From Odontesthes bonariensis (lineage: Eukaryota > Chordata > Actinopteri > Atheriniformes > Atherinopsidae): DNA of 64,000 bases. Of the stretch, positions 15,001 through 24,000 are shown piece after piece. The stretch is taken from assembly GCF_027942865.1 (NCBI RefSeq), contig NC_134509.1, positions 21,004,697 to 21,068,696 of the forward strand, in the 5' to 3' direction. The first letter of the stretch is position 1. Each line of letters opens with the position of its first letter. The translations under genes and the position numbers were made by a program. The notes under the pieces were generated by a model that ran no database searches, was not told the origin of the DNA, and saw nothing but the letters and a program-made list of their open reading frames with translations.

Positions 15001-15046
15001 GAACAACACACAGCACCCTGAAAAGCCACTCATTAACAGCAACTGA
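1..15046 (+). CDS. rasal3: RasGAP protein RASAL3, 5'-truncated by window edge, 19 exons
   Basis: This is a SynGAP-family GTPase-activating protein that switches off Ras at the membrane; human RASAL3 is mainly haematopoietic. Coding exons that join in phase: 1-378, 3745-3884, 4042-4120, 5250-5317, 5424-5506, 6209-6338, 6604-6702, 6795-7469, 7566-7710, 7792-7936, 8025-8261, 8382-8583, 9765-9856, 9942-10055, 12422-12605, 12710-12820, 12910-13100, 13211-13295, 14936-15046. From the ATG at 9 this gives 1086 residues (human about 1011). The frame is already open at base 3, so the true start may lie upstream. Domains in order: low-complexity Ser/Ala N-terminus; the RASAL3-like [14 protein letters not shown] segment; a PH-like region ending in [13 protein letters not shown]; a C2 domain in exon 8 ([20 protein letters not shown]); a RasGAP domain with the arginine finger in [17 protein letters not shown] and the FLR motif in [10 protein letters not shown]; basic [10 protein letters not shown]; and a C-terminal coiled coil (12910-13295). 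Identification rests on remembered RASAL3 motifs; SYNGAP1 and DAB2IP are less likely. Confidence 0.93.
379..3744 (+). other. rasal3 intron 1, nothing recognised
   Basis: This 3.4-kb AT-rich intron runs between the donor CAG|gtagga (379) and the acceptor ccaaacag (ends 3744). I see no ORF of note, no inverted repeat with a target duplication, and no recognised repeat family. A weak ATCAAATAAA-type repetition occurs near 3355-3400. Conserved enhancers cannot be judged without comparison. Confidence 0.6.
3974..4036 (+). repeat. L2-type LINE 3' tail ending in (TTGCC)n
   Basis: The segment contains TATATAAATAAAGATG followed by three TTGCC units. It matches the 3' end of the L2 copy that lies reverse-complemented from 55877, which reads CTCTATAAATAAAATTGCC with the same pentamer repeat. 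It abuts the acceptor of rasal3 exon 3, and its pyrimidine-rich pentamers form the polypyrimidine tract. Confidence 0.72.
4124..4412. repeat. Simple repeats: (CA)n and (GAA)n
   Basis: A (CA)n microsatellite occupies about 4127-4148, directly after the exon 3 donor. A purine (GAA)n tract occupies about 4379-4410. Both lie in the rasal3 intron spanning 4121-5249 and have no coding role. Confidence 0.85.
6420..6586. mobile_element. 167-bp hAT-type MITE with 8-bp target duplication
   Basis: The terminal inverted repeats are CAGTGGTCTCAAACTGA and its complement. The flanks are a perfect 8-bp duplication, CTTTAATG, at 6412-6419 and 6587-6594, as expected for hAT elements. There is no coding content. 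The element lies only 17 bp from the rasal3 exon starting at 6604. A partial relative is present near 49532-49597. Confidence 0.88.
8617..9600 (+). mobile_element. Internally deleted Tc1/mariner element, copy 1
   Basis: Imperfect terminal repeats start CAGGGCTGTGAAAAG on the left and end CACACAGCCCTG on the right. The interior carries Tc1 transposase pieces: the N-terminal part ([19 protein letters not shown]), then a jump to the C-terminal part ([17 protein letters not shown] and [17 protein letters not shown]). The catalytic middle is deleted, so the element is non-autonomous. It lies in the rasal3 intron 8584-9764. A TA is adjacent on the right but unclear on the left. Two relatives with the same internal junction occur at about 51055-51800 and 54178-54440. 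Confidence 0.85.
10435..11085. repeat. Minisatellite of five 132-155-bp units in a rasal3 intron
   Basis: The phrase TATTTTTGAAAGGAGC (or a one-base variant) recurs at 10438, 10592, 10724, 10861 and 11016, giving spacings of 154, 132, 137 and 155. Each unit ends with GGCCTGAAAGG. The two long units share AGAAGCAATGCAGAAAAAT, and the two short ones share GAGAATGGTTATGGTATTT. Purine-rich on the plus strand. Confidence 0.9.
13431..13925. repeat. Probable interspersed repeat in rasal3 intron
   Basis: The segment begins near GTGTCAGGGTTGTGGG and ends near CATGACACCATGACAG. It holds runs of short TAAACTAAAACTAAAC-like phrases of a style common in fish interspersed repeats. The ends show a short possible inverted TGTCA/TGACA, but I could not find a clean target duplication, so class and boundaries are uncertain. 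It lies in the intron 13296-14935; the rest of that intron shows nothing recognisable. Confidence 0.35.
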
Positions 15047-15183
15047 ACCCCGACAGAGGAGAAAGGTTCAGCTTTAGTCTTGTATAAATGCACATATAGA
15101 GCACACGAGTGTGAAAGTTACAGGATTTATCAGCATTTTTTTCTTCCTTCTTCTGTATGTCAGCTTAAAAAGTGTTTCTAATC

Positions 15184-15189
15184 AATAAA
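15184..15189 (+). terminator. poly(A) signal of rasal3
   Basis: AATAAA lies 138 bases after the rasal3 stop codon, inside an A-rich stretch and followed by a T-rich segment (GTGTCTGTCTTTTCTG). It is the first canonical hexamer downstream of the stop. Confidence 0.7.
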
Positions 15190-15654
15190 AACAACAAAGT
15201 GTCTGTCTTTTCTGTTTAAAAATCAATCATTACAGGTGTCGTGGCGTGACATGACACCTGAATCAATGATAAGTATCTTAAGCTGGGTTATGGTTTGTGG
15301 TGGAGAGGAGAGAACCCAAATCAGCACTCTGGAGGCAGATGGAGAACTCGACTGGATGATTTATCAGAAAACAGAAACAAAAAGCACAACAGACGGACTG
15401 TGTTGTATTTCCTGAGGTTGCGAGGATCTGACAGAGTGAGCAAAGCCTCGGAGCTTAAACACAGAGGGATGCTGATGGGTGAAGGGAGTGCAGTGTGCAG
15501 TGAGGAGGGAAGCCAGGCGAAAAGACACCTGAGGAAAACTACGATTAATGGCAAGATCTGAACACTGAAGGCAGAATGCAGGAATAAAGAATACTAAGAA
15601 CACATAACAAAGAAAATAATAAACCAAAGGAAGACAAGACAAAACCAGGAAGTA

Positions 15655-15905
15655 ATGACAGGTGGTGTGGCGGTTAACACCGTCACCTCGCGGCAAATTG
15701 AATCCCGACTGGGGCCTTTCTGTGTGGAGTTAGCACGTTAGCATGTTACTACTCCGACTTCCTCCAGATGGTTGTGTGTCTCTGTGATGGACTGGTTGGT
15801 CCAGGTTGTACCCTGCCTCTCGCCCAATGACAGCTGGGATAGGCTCCAGTCCCCCCTGCAACCCGACAGTTGGATGAAGCGGGTATAGAAAATGGATGGA
15901 TGGAA
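15655..15905 (+). repeat. tRNA-derived SINE with (GGAT)n tail
   Basis: A tRNA-like head (GTGTGGCGGTTAAC, then ATTGAATCCCGACTGG resembling a B box) is followed by the tail seen in many fish repeats (GACAGCTGGGATAGGCTCC) and ends in ATGGATGGATGGA. It is not a functional tRNA: no complete cloverleaf can be drawn. It sits 0.6 kb beyond the rasal3 stop. Confidence 0.7.
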
Positions 15906-18204
15906 GTCTATATTTGATTTATTCTTTTAAAATTAAAAAAAAGAATAAATCCACATTTCCACATTTCCACATTTCGATACGGAAAGGGCGAAGCTGATGA
16001 CATGTCCTTCTACAAATCCCGTAGTTTTAAAATGGCGGAGCGACATGGAGACATTCATTGGGGTGTAACACTGTTATGTACATTCGCATGCTGAATATAA
16101 AGAATATAAGAACACTGCACTTTTGTGATGGAGGTAATTAATAACGATTGAGGTAATACTTGTGAATGATAAGACTCAAATTTGTTAATAGACAACGTGA
16201 AATATTACACATTATAGCTTTAAGGAAGTTTTAAATAGCTCAAAGGGGTAATTGACTCTGCTTCGTGTCTGATTTCCGCCCGTGCATCAACCAACCAATT
16301 CACTGCCGGTTATTTCCGCCTCACCGGATTGACACAATAAACCTCGACTGCTCTGACAGTTCACGACTGGTTTAAAGTGCGTCCAGCCGCTGGCGACATG
16401 TTTTTATTCCACGTAAGAGATACACAACCCCTGATGTGTTTGTCAGTGGGAGGAGGCATCGCCTCAATGGAGGGACGAACTGTCCAAACAATCAACGTAT
16501 ACTGGGTCATTAAATGCTGACAAAATGAGTGTTATTTCCTTTTTTACAAGCCTCTGAGTGTGTGTCGATGAACTCTCCCCAGAGTTGTGTGGATGTGTGT
16601 GCGTGAGTCGAGACGGGCCTCCAAAAGGATTTGACCCGAGGCCTCTACTGCGAAGCGGGATGAGTGGCGTGGTAAGAGGACTTCAGGTTCAGCTCTGGAT
16701 TTTCAGTGTCGCAAAGCTGCTTCAGCTCTTACCAGGTTGTATCGCCGTGGCAACTTGTTCTGGAAACCTTACTTCCTCCGGAGCAGCTTAGGCTAATAGC
16801 ACCGCCTCCTACTGGAGTCAAAGACCGATTAGGCTGTTTGACTTTCACTCGGGAGCATCTTTATTGGATGTGTTTATGTAGCCTAAAACAGGGATTGGTT
16901 ACTCTAAAGAGTGTTCCTGCTGACTTTTAAAGATTTTTAACTCATAGAAAGAGATTTTTTGCCTTTTTTTTCATAAATTATATGAGTGTGCAGTGTATCA
17001 ACTTTGCAAAACTGCATCATATGATGTCCGCACGTTCAAATACCAAAAATCCACATAGATCTTATGAAGCGTTTCTAAGAAAAAAACTAAATCATTCGAC
17101 AACTGAAGACCTCTTTGTTCAGCATTTTACAGCCCAGATGATAGAAAAGGAACTTTGACATCTACTAAATGCCCTCTAACTGTTTTGAATCTCTTTCATG
17201 TTTGTTCTTTTGGAGCATTTAGAACAGCCGGTATTAAATCTGACAGAGTAAAACTGAAACTTTCTCACATGGTTTAAGAGTTGATCTGATTTTAGACTGT
17301 GACTGGTGAACAGATGACAGACCCTGCTCCACCCGTTTCACTAACTGCAGAGTGGGAGGAGTTGGCTGACGTACAGATCTTTAAACCTCAGCGCCATTTG
17401 GTTTGAATTTGGTTTAAGAGCTGTGTTTTTGTGAAGAAAATAAAGTAGTTCTTAAGTTTTTAAGCTTGTTTAGAGTTGTGATTGTTAATCACTGTAAATA
17501 TCTTGCAGTTTAAGCAGTTTTGTGGGAGCTAAAAGCCCTTGTTTTGGGGGGTTTTCTCCCGTTTTTGGACTCAGGATGTCAGCTCAGAACTATGTCGTTG
17601 GTTTCTTTTTCTTTATTCGGTAAGTTTAGGCTGAATTGATCATGTTTTATTGCTGTTTTGGATTTGCTCAGCACTGAGACAAATAAACTACTGTTTGAAA
17701 TTGGAGTTCTGTTGTGCAACTGGCTTTTCTTGGGATTTGAGGGAGAGAGGCAGATCGTGTAATACCTGTTATTGTTTCTCCCTGGACAGCAATGTGCCAC
17801 ACAGGAACAAAACAAAATACCTCAACCGTTTCCTGGTTGATGCACAACATATTCCGTAGCTTCAACGCTGACGTTCACCATCTGAGACGGCGTTGTTGGT
17901 CGGCACGGAAACAACCTTTTCATGGTCTGTGGGTTAAGTTGGGTGTGAATTTACATGTTTAGTTTTGTATTCTGGTTCACTTTGCTGCCTTATTTGTAGT
18001 TCATGCTCCCTCTGTTCATTTCAGTTAGTTTTGCTTCCTGCCACACAAGGTTTCTGTCATCTGTTCTGCACTCAGTCATTATCTCCGTCAGTTTAAATAC
18101 TAGTTTTCTCTGTTCAGTGGGAGATCTTCAGCTACACGGCCATTTTTTGCTGTTGTTAATTTCCTACCTTATCAGCGCCCTCGGTTCTTTGCTTTATAAA
18201 TGAT
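15906..18204. other. Intergenic DNA, no gene recognised
   Basis: It includes a three-unit CCACATTT micro-repeat near 15952-15975. Around 16399 a short ATG phrase precedes a good donor (CAC|gtaaga), but the reading frame closes soon after any plausible acceptor. Open frames of 60-78 codons here lack recognisable domains and splice context. Confidence 0.5.
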
Positions 18205-18745
18205 CAGAATCAGAGCATCTTTATTGGGATTCTACAAGTACAATGAAACCGAGGTAGAGCTTTCAGATTCGGAGCTATAAAAGAAAGTTAAAAGAATAAA
18301 AGCCAAACAACAGATAACAACTGACGGTAAAAGAGAGGGCAGAGTTAAATAAAGGTATAAATCAATAAGAACTGTAAAAATGAACATGTAAAAATACTGC
18401 ATGAGCTCTGTGATGGACTGGCAACCATCACAGGGTTTATTCCTGCTTTAATGGATCTGAAGCCCCTCCCTGAGGGCAACAGATCAAGCAGATGGTGCTC
18501 AGGGTGGGAAGAGTCTTTGAGGATGCGTTGGCTCTAATAAACTAGAGTACACGAGTTTTTGGGAAGTGCTAATGACCCTCTGGAGCATTTTCCTCTTAGC
18601 AGCAGTACTGTAAAATGACACCTGAAGCCTGTTCCTGAGGATCCTTAATATCTACAACCGCTGATGATGTTTACGGTCCAGGTCAGGTCTTACCCGATGT
18701 GGGTACCCAGGAACCTGAAATATGAGACCCTCTCAACGTAATGCT
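18205..18745 (-). repeat. 5'-truncated Rex1/CR1-like LINE 3' end, antisense
   Basis: The complement reads a degenerate C-terminal LINE segment including RILKDSSHPEHHLLDLLPSGR and ends in AATAAAGATGCTCTGATTCTG. The same LLPSGR block and GATTCTGATT tail occur in the plus-strand copy at 61381-61945. Frameshifts show that it is dead. Confidence 0.75.
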
Positions 18746-19140
18746 GACTGGCTGAATCTACGTCTTATTTCTCCTAAAGTCTTGTTATTCTCTGCACACT
18801 GGGTTAGGGTTAGGGTTATGTATGCTGTCTCATTTATTTCTGTTATGAAATCAGTCGTGTTGTAATGCTGTTCAGTTTCATAATCTTTTTGCATTTGGGT
18901 CCTATTCTCCCACCATAGATCATGACACCACCCTGTTGGGTGTGTGTCAGCCCTGTGGTTTGTTTCCTATGTGTTTTCAGACAGCAGAGTAATAGTTTAG
19001 ATCTACGGAAAGCTCAATAATTTGTCTTAAACACCATCTGGCTGTAAGCTGACTTGGCGTTAAATAAATGCTGTTACAAATGCTGCCAGGTTCTAAATAA
19101 GCACCACCTAGTGTTTAAAAAGTATAACATCAGGTGTTGT

Positions 19141-19796
19141 TTAAAGCAATACTATGTAACTTCTCAAAAAGCCCATTATGGAGCTCCCCCTACAGGCTTG
19201 GAGGTAATGTACGGTTACACTGTCGTAAATACAACACCCTTTCGCTAAACTAGCGAGTCACTTTCCGAACACAGTGAAACATCAAGCAAGTACAACACAG
19301 CACAAAGCATGGCAGCAAATAAGCTATTTACTAATCCAGCAGAAAGGTGGCTAGCTCTGAATCGAATTTGTATCCAAATGTTTCTTTCAGCTCTCGCCAA
19401 TGAGTAAAAGCTGTTCCGAGAGCAACTCTAGTCCGGTCTCTTGCTTTGTCGGCCTCTCTCTTTCTCTTCCTTGCTTCATCAGTCAACGTCTTCTTCTGTT
19501 TCTTCGGTGCCTCTGCCATGATGATCGTACTGACAATGTTGCGCTAGCTTAGCCTTATACCTGGGAGCGTGAGAGGGGTCTATTTGTTTTTGCGGTAGGT
19601 GTGCCAGAAAGCAAGTCAAAGTACTTCCGCTCAGCTCCCGGGCCGGTCCAGCAAAGTTACATAGCGCAGTTATTCCAACTCAGACCCCCGAAGGGCATAG
19701 GAGACAGGCCAATCGTAATATTAAAACTCATTCTTGCCGCACAATTTTTTTCAAGCTGTTATTTCAAGGTAGAAATGTTACATAGTATTGCTTTAA
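19141..19796 (-). mobile_element. TTAA-flanked MITE (family B, long form) with a small ORF
   Basis: The ends are TTAA|AGCAATACTATGTAAC and its complement, flanked by TTAA on both sides, suggesting a piggyBac-type target. The termini and subterminal parts match the shorter copy at 52477-52905. The middle encodes, on the minus strand at 19519-19331, a 62-residue basic peptide (start MAEAPKKQKKTLTDEARKRK, end ATFLLD) that resembles the N-terminus of a transposon-encoded protein cut off by a stop. The piggyBac label is an inference from TTAA alone. Confidence 0.78.
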
Positions 19797-20639
19797 TAAA
19801 GCCTGGTAGCATCTAATAACTATATACCACAGGTTTTCAGCGAGTAAATAACAAGAGCAAACCTGACCGATATGAACTGATCCTGGTCCTGTCATTTGTT
19901 GGAGAAAATCCCATGTACTGGATTTAATGTAATTGTTGTTTTAAACCAGTTCATACATATGACTGGTTAAGGTTATTTTAAAATGTTTCAAGGTGTGAAT
20001 GCTTGTGAAACCAGCTGGGGAAGAGAGTCAAGGCAGCTTTGTAGGTTATATCTGAGGCGTTAATCAAACATCAAAGGCAGGACTTGGTCTCAGGTGTCAC
20101 ATACCTGACACTTAGTTCACCATATTTAATGCCCGGTGGTCTTAAATAGATGAACTTTGTTGAAAGTTGGAGATTTTCAACCATTTTGACTTTCCATACA
20201 CCACAACTTTTTTCAGACAGATTGATTATTTTTGTATGTTGATTATGTTTGGATACCATAATAGAGCTATTTTGAAAGCCTAAAAATGACAGGTGTACTG
20301 AATGACAATCTCGTGACATGCTCTTTCATTTTGTTTCTACTTTTAATTTCTCCTGGATATTTGGCACGTGTACGACATGGTGACGAGTAGATAAGCATCA
20401 TTTCTGAACAGGAGGTGGAAGGACTTCCCTCAAATAAAAATGTTTATTTCCTGTTATGACGCATCAACTCGTGCAGTGAGATCTAACCCGCCCACGATGA
20501 TGACTGGTTCAAATTCCCACTTGATAACTTAATGTTTCACCATGAAAAGTGAGGTTAAATTGTAAATAATTGACAGAGAGGTGAGTGGCAGCTGCCCCGG
20601 TAAAGCTGGTCCTGCCCCGGCTGCACCAACCACAGGGAG

Positions 20640-20760
20640 GGCGGGTCTTTATTTTTGTCACCGTATATCTCCGGGTTGTGTCTCAGCTCCACACCGACAC
20701 AACTAACCGAAACCTCTTTGGACTGAGTTGTCCTACATTTACGACACTCAAATACTGAAG
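20640..20760 (+). promoter_or_regulatory. trim25: Probable promoter end and 5' noncoding exon of trim25
   Basis: A good donor AATACTGAAG|gtacgt ends at 20760, and the acceptor ctctgttccag ends at 21052, eleven bases before the trim25 ATG. This predicts a noncoding first exon spliced to the RING exon. The upstream start is a guess. I looked for a clear GAAANNGAAA interferon element nearby and did not find one. Confidence 0.5.
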
Positions 20761-21063
20761 GTACGTATAAACCTAAGCTGGATATGTAACAGTCACTGTG
20801 TCTTTGCGGGTGTTTTACGCAGGAAGGGCACGTTTAAAAACGCGGATTCAGCGTCGCGCTCACGTCGTTATTTTCTTTGCATTTAAAATTGACAGCTTTT
20901 ATATTTTGATTGTAAATCTATTAATGAGAGGAAATCCGTTTACTGAACGAATGCATTTTGCTTTGGGGGGGGTAGCCTATTCTAGACCTTTCTTTATTTC
21001 TTTTTTACTTTCGTTTCCAGGTCTTGACTTAAGTTTCGTTTCTCTGTTCCAGTACATCTGAGG

Positions 21064-24000
21064 ATGATGGCCGACGCGGGCGAGCCTGAGTTTTCCCTCA
21101 TGAGTCTGGAGGATGAGCTGACCTGCAGCATCTGCCTGAGCACCTTTGACTGTCCGGTGACCATCCCCTGCGGACACAACTTCTGCCAGGACTGCCTGCT
21201 CACCACCTGGAAGGACTCCTACAGCTGCCCTCAGTGTCGGACCGTCTTCGCCACCAAACCCGAACTGAAGAAAAACACGGTCCTCAGCACCGTCGTGGAA
21301 ACCTTCAACCTGAGGTCCAACAAGAGCGAAGCCAGCCCGCCTGTAGAGGAAAGTAAACCCAAGAAGAAGGAGGTCATCCGCTGCGATGCCTGCATGGAAG
21401 CAGAGGCGTCGCAGACCTGCCTCACCTGCATGGCGTCATACTGCGAGGAGCACCTGCGGCCACACCGGGAAAACCCTGTCTTTCGCCTCCACCAGCTGAC
21501 GGAGCCTATCGGAGACCTGATGGAGCGCATCTGTCCCGACCACCACAAGCTGATGGAGCTCTTCTGCAGCCAACACGCGCGTCCGATCTGCAGCCTGTGC
21601 CTGCAGCAGGTCCACAAAGGCTGCTCCTTCATGTCTCCTGAGGAGCAGAGGAGCCTGAAGGAGGTGCGTTGTGTGCCACTGTTTACCCGATGATCCAGCA
21701 GATCACACAAAGATCTCACATAAAGACTCTGAATTAATTTCAAAGACTCGACTCACGGAAACACAGTTTCTTTTGGTCATCTAGCTGCAAAGGATATTCT
21801 GCTCCAAGCATTTGCACTTTGCGTTTGAAATTCTTTTATTTAGTTTTATTTACCACTATTTCACCAAACTTTTGCTTGAGATGACTGGACACAGTACGTC
21901 TGACCTGCATGAGTCTCTAGCCGGGTTTTCATTCAAATCTGAAGTTATCGTTTAGAATAGATGCAGAATCAGGCGCGTTTCCATCGACAGCTTCGAAGCA
22001 AATTACTAGTTTGCATCGTGTCACCAGGAGGTGGTGATTTATGCTGCGCTGCTTGACGATGTTCAGTAGAATTTAGTTGTTTTCCGCCTCAGATCAGGAA
22101 CGGCTGGTGAATCATGGTGTCTAAATGTTTCTATTTCCCCATTGTGCATTAAGTCTTCTTTAAAACAAGCAAAAAACCTAAATTCTTTCACATTTTTTAG
22201 CATTTCTATCCTCCTTTTTTATTCATCCTTTTAAATACGAATCAAACACAGCTGTGGAAACTAGGGATGCACCGATCTGCTTTTTCACAGCCGATGTTGA
22301 TATCTGAGGTTTAGTATCGGCCAATACGATCCGATACAGAAAAACAGCGCGGAATTATGGTAACAAACGGTAAGTTTCATTGTGTGGAGATCATTCTTTT
22401 GTGCAAGGCAACATCAGACTTGACTTCAACATATCTTTCCTATTTAAAAAAAAATTAATAAACAGATATAAATGTACTGAATTACTTATTTATTTAATAA
22501 TTGTGCACCAGTAAAACAATCTGAACCATAAAAATATAACAAGTGGAACTGGTTCAGTCTAAGTGTAAATAGGGATTCAAAATACAATGTAAAACAAAAT
22601 AAATATTCCATAATAAAGGAGCTGAAACCAAGAAAAAAACAATAGCTTTACTGGCTTGGTTGCTAGACTTTCAAAATAAAGGCCTGTCAGCTCTTTATAT
22701 AGTTTAGTGCAAATGGGAATTAAACATCCATTACAAAAGCATCTGAACAAAACAATAGCTACTCTAGCTTGGTAAAAACTAAAAACAAAACAAAAACAAA
22801 ACTAAAATAAATCAGAGGTAGTCCCAACCTGACAAGTTTCACTAGAGGGGGCAGAAGGCCGTTGGATGAATGCCAATCCAGTAAGAGAACATTTAAAGAT
22901 TTTGCTGTGTTGAGGTAGCCTGGCTGACGCGTCGAAATCTCGATGAGATGGTGGTCTGGGAACTAGGTGTGCATTTTCTCGTATTTGAGGCGTGGTTTAC
23001 GAATGCCTAGAGCCGTTTATTGGGCGCTACGAATGTCTATCAAATGGCGTCTGGTTCCTCCCATGCTGCTTTGCGCGCGATTCATAGCCAATTGTATCAC
23101 TTATACCAGATGACATATGTGGAGCGACAGAAATTCGACGAGGAAGAAGAAGACGCTTTACTGTGTATGAGAAGACGATGCTCTTTTTTAAAAGTAAATT
23201 TGCGTTCTAAGCTACTTAAAACACTTTCTAAGGCTGCATCGAACGGTAACGTTGTGTCCGCTGCCATGTTGGATTAACACTTTACAAGCTTCGGTGTCGC
23301 GCATAGACGTCGTCATCGTCTTGCTGTCCCCCCCCCCCCCCCCCCGTTCTGTGATTGGTTCCCTAACTCAGGCAAAAATAAGGGCGGTGGTTTCCAGGCT
23401 GCCTTTGCAGTGTGAATGGAATCGCGCGCAAAGCAGCATGGGAATTTCCAGGCTAGTGTTGAGGCTTAAGTCACACACATACTGACACTGTCAGTGACCT
23501 GCTCAAGCAGATTTCTCAAGCTCAGGCTTAAGAAACCCCTTGGCAGAGCAACTGTCTGGAAATGCTGAAAAGGTTAAGGGAAAAAAAAGAAGAAAAAGTT
23601 CAGCCGATATGGATCGGCGCATTGTCACCAATACCCGATCTAGAATTTTCTTCAATATCAGTACCGATACAAATATCGGATCGGTGCATCCCTAGTGGAA
23701 ACCTAGCTTCTGTCTGCATTAAGTGACTGTTTCATATTTTTCTGTTTGCAGTCTGACCTGAGATCAAAGTTGGGATTGTTAGATGGAAAGATTGGGAAGA
23801 ATGAGACCATTATATCTCAAATGAAGGACATGCAGAACAAGCTCAAGGTAATGGTTTGCGTTTGACTGCCTTATTCTTGTGAAAAAGAGACTCAAATGAT
23901 TCCTGTTTATTTATAATTTATAGAACTTTTCTTTATTGAATAGACACTTATTTTGCCGTCATGATTTTCCCCACCAGGAGTCTGCCACCAAGAAGAAGAG

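Noticed and set aside
14525-15016. 163-codon minus-strand open frame overlapping the last rasal3 exon
   Set aside because: It overlaps a well-supported exon, has no domain, and has no splice or start support.
16399-16791. Possible short first exon (ATG TTT TTA TTC CAC|gtaaga) and following open frame
   Set aside because: Joining to the next acceptor gives an early stop, and no family was recognised; left as unassigned DNA.
18800-18820. TTAGGG-like triple repeat
   Set aside because: Only about three units inside a LINE-rich intergenic stretch; not telomeric.
20340-20760. Interferon-stimulated response element upstream of trim25
   Set aside because: Some GAAA-containing phrases occur, but no convincing GAAANNGAAA element was found.
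21064-21663. Reading the two trim25 copies as an assembly duplication
   Set aside because: Exons 2-4, introns and tails differ strongly, so these are two real genes; only exon 1 is near-identical.
21231-21743. 170-codon open frame antisense to the trim25 RING exon, and its twin at 36013-36513
   Set aside because: Both are shadows of the GC-rich, conserved plus-strand exon; they have no domain, and the twin exists only because the exons are near-identical.
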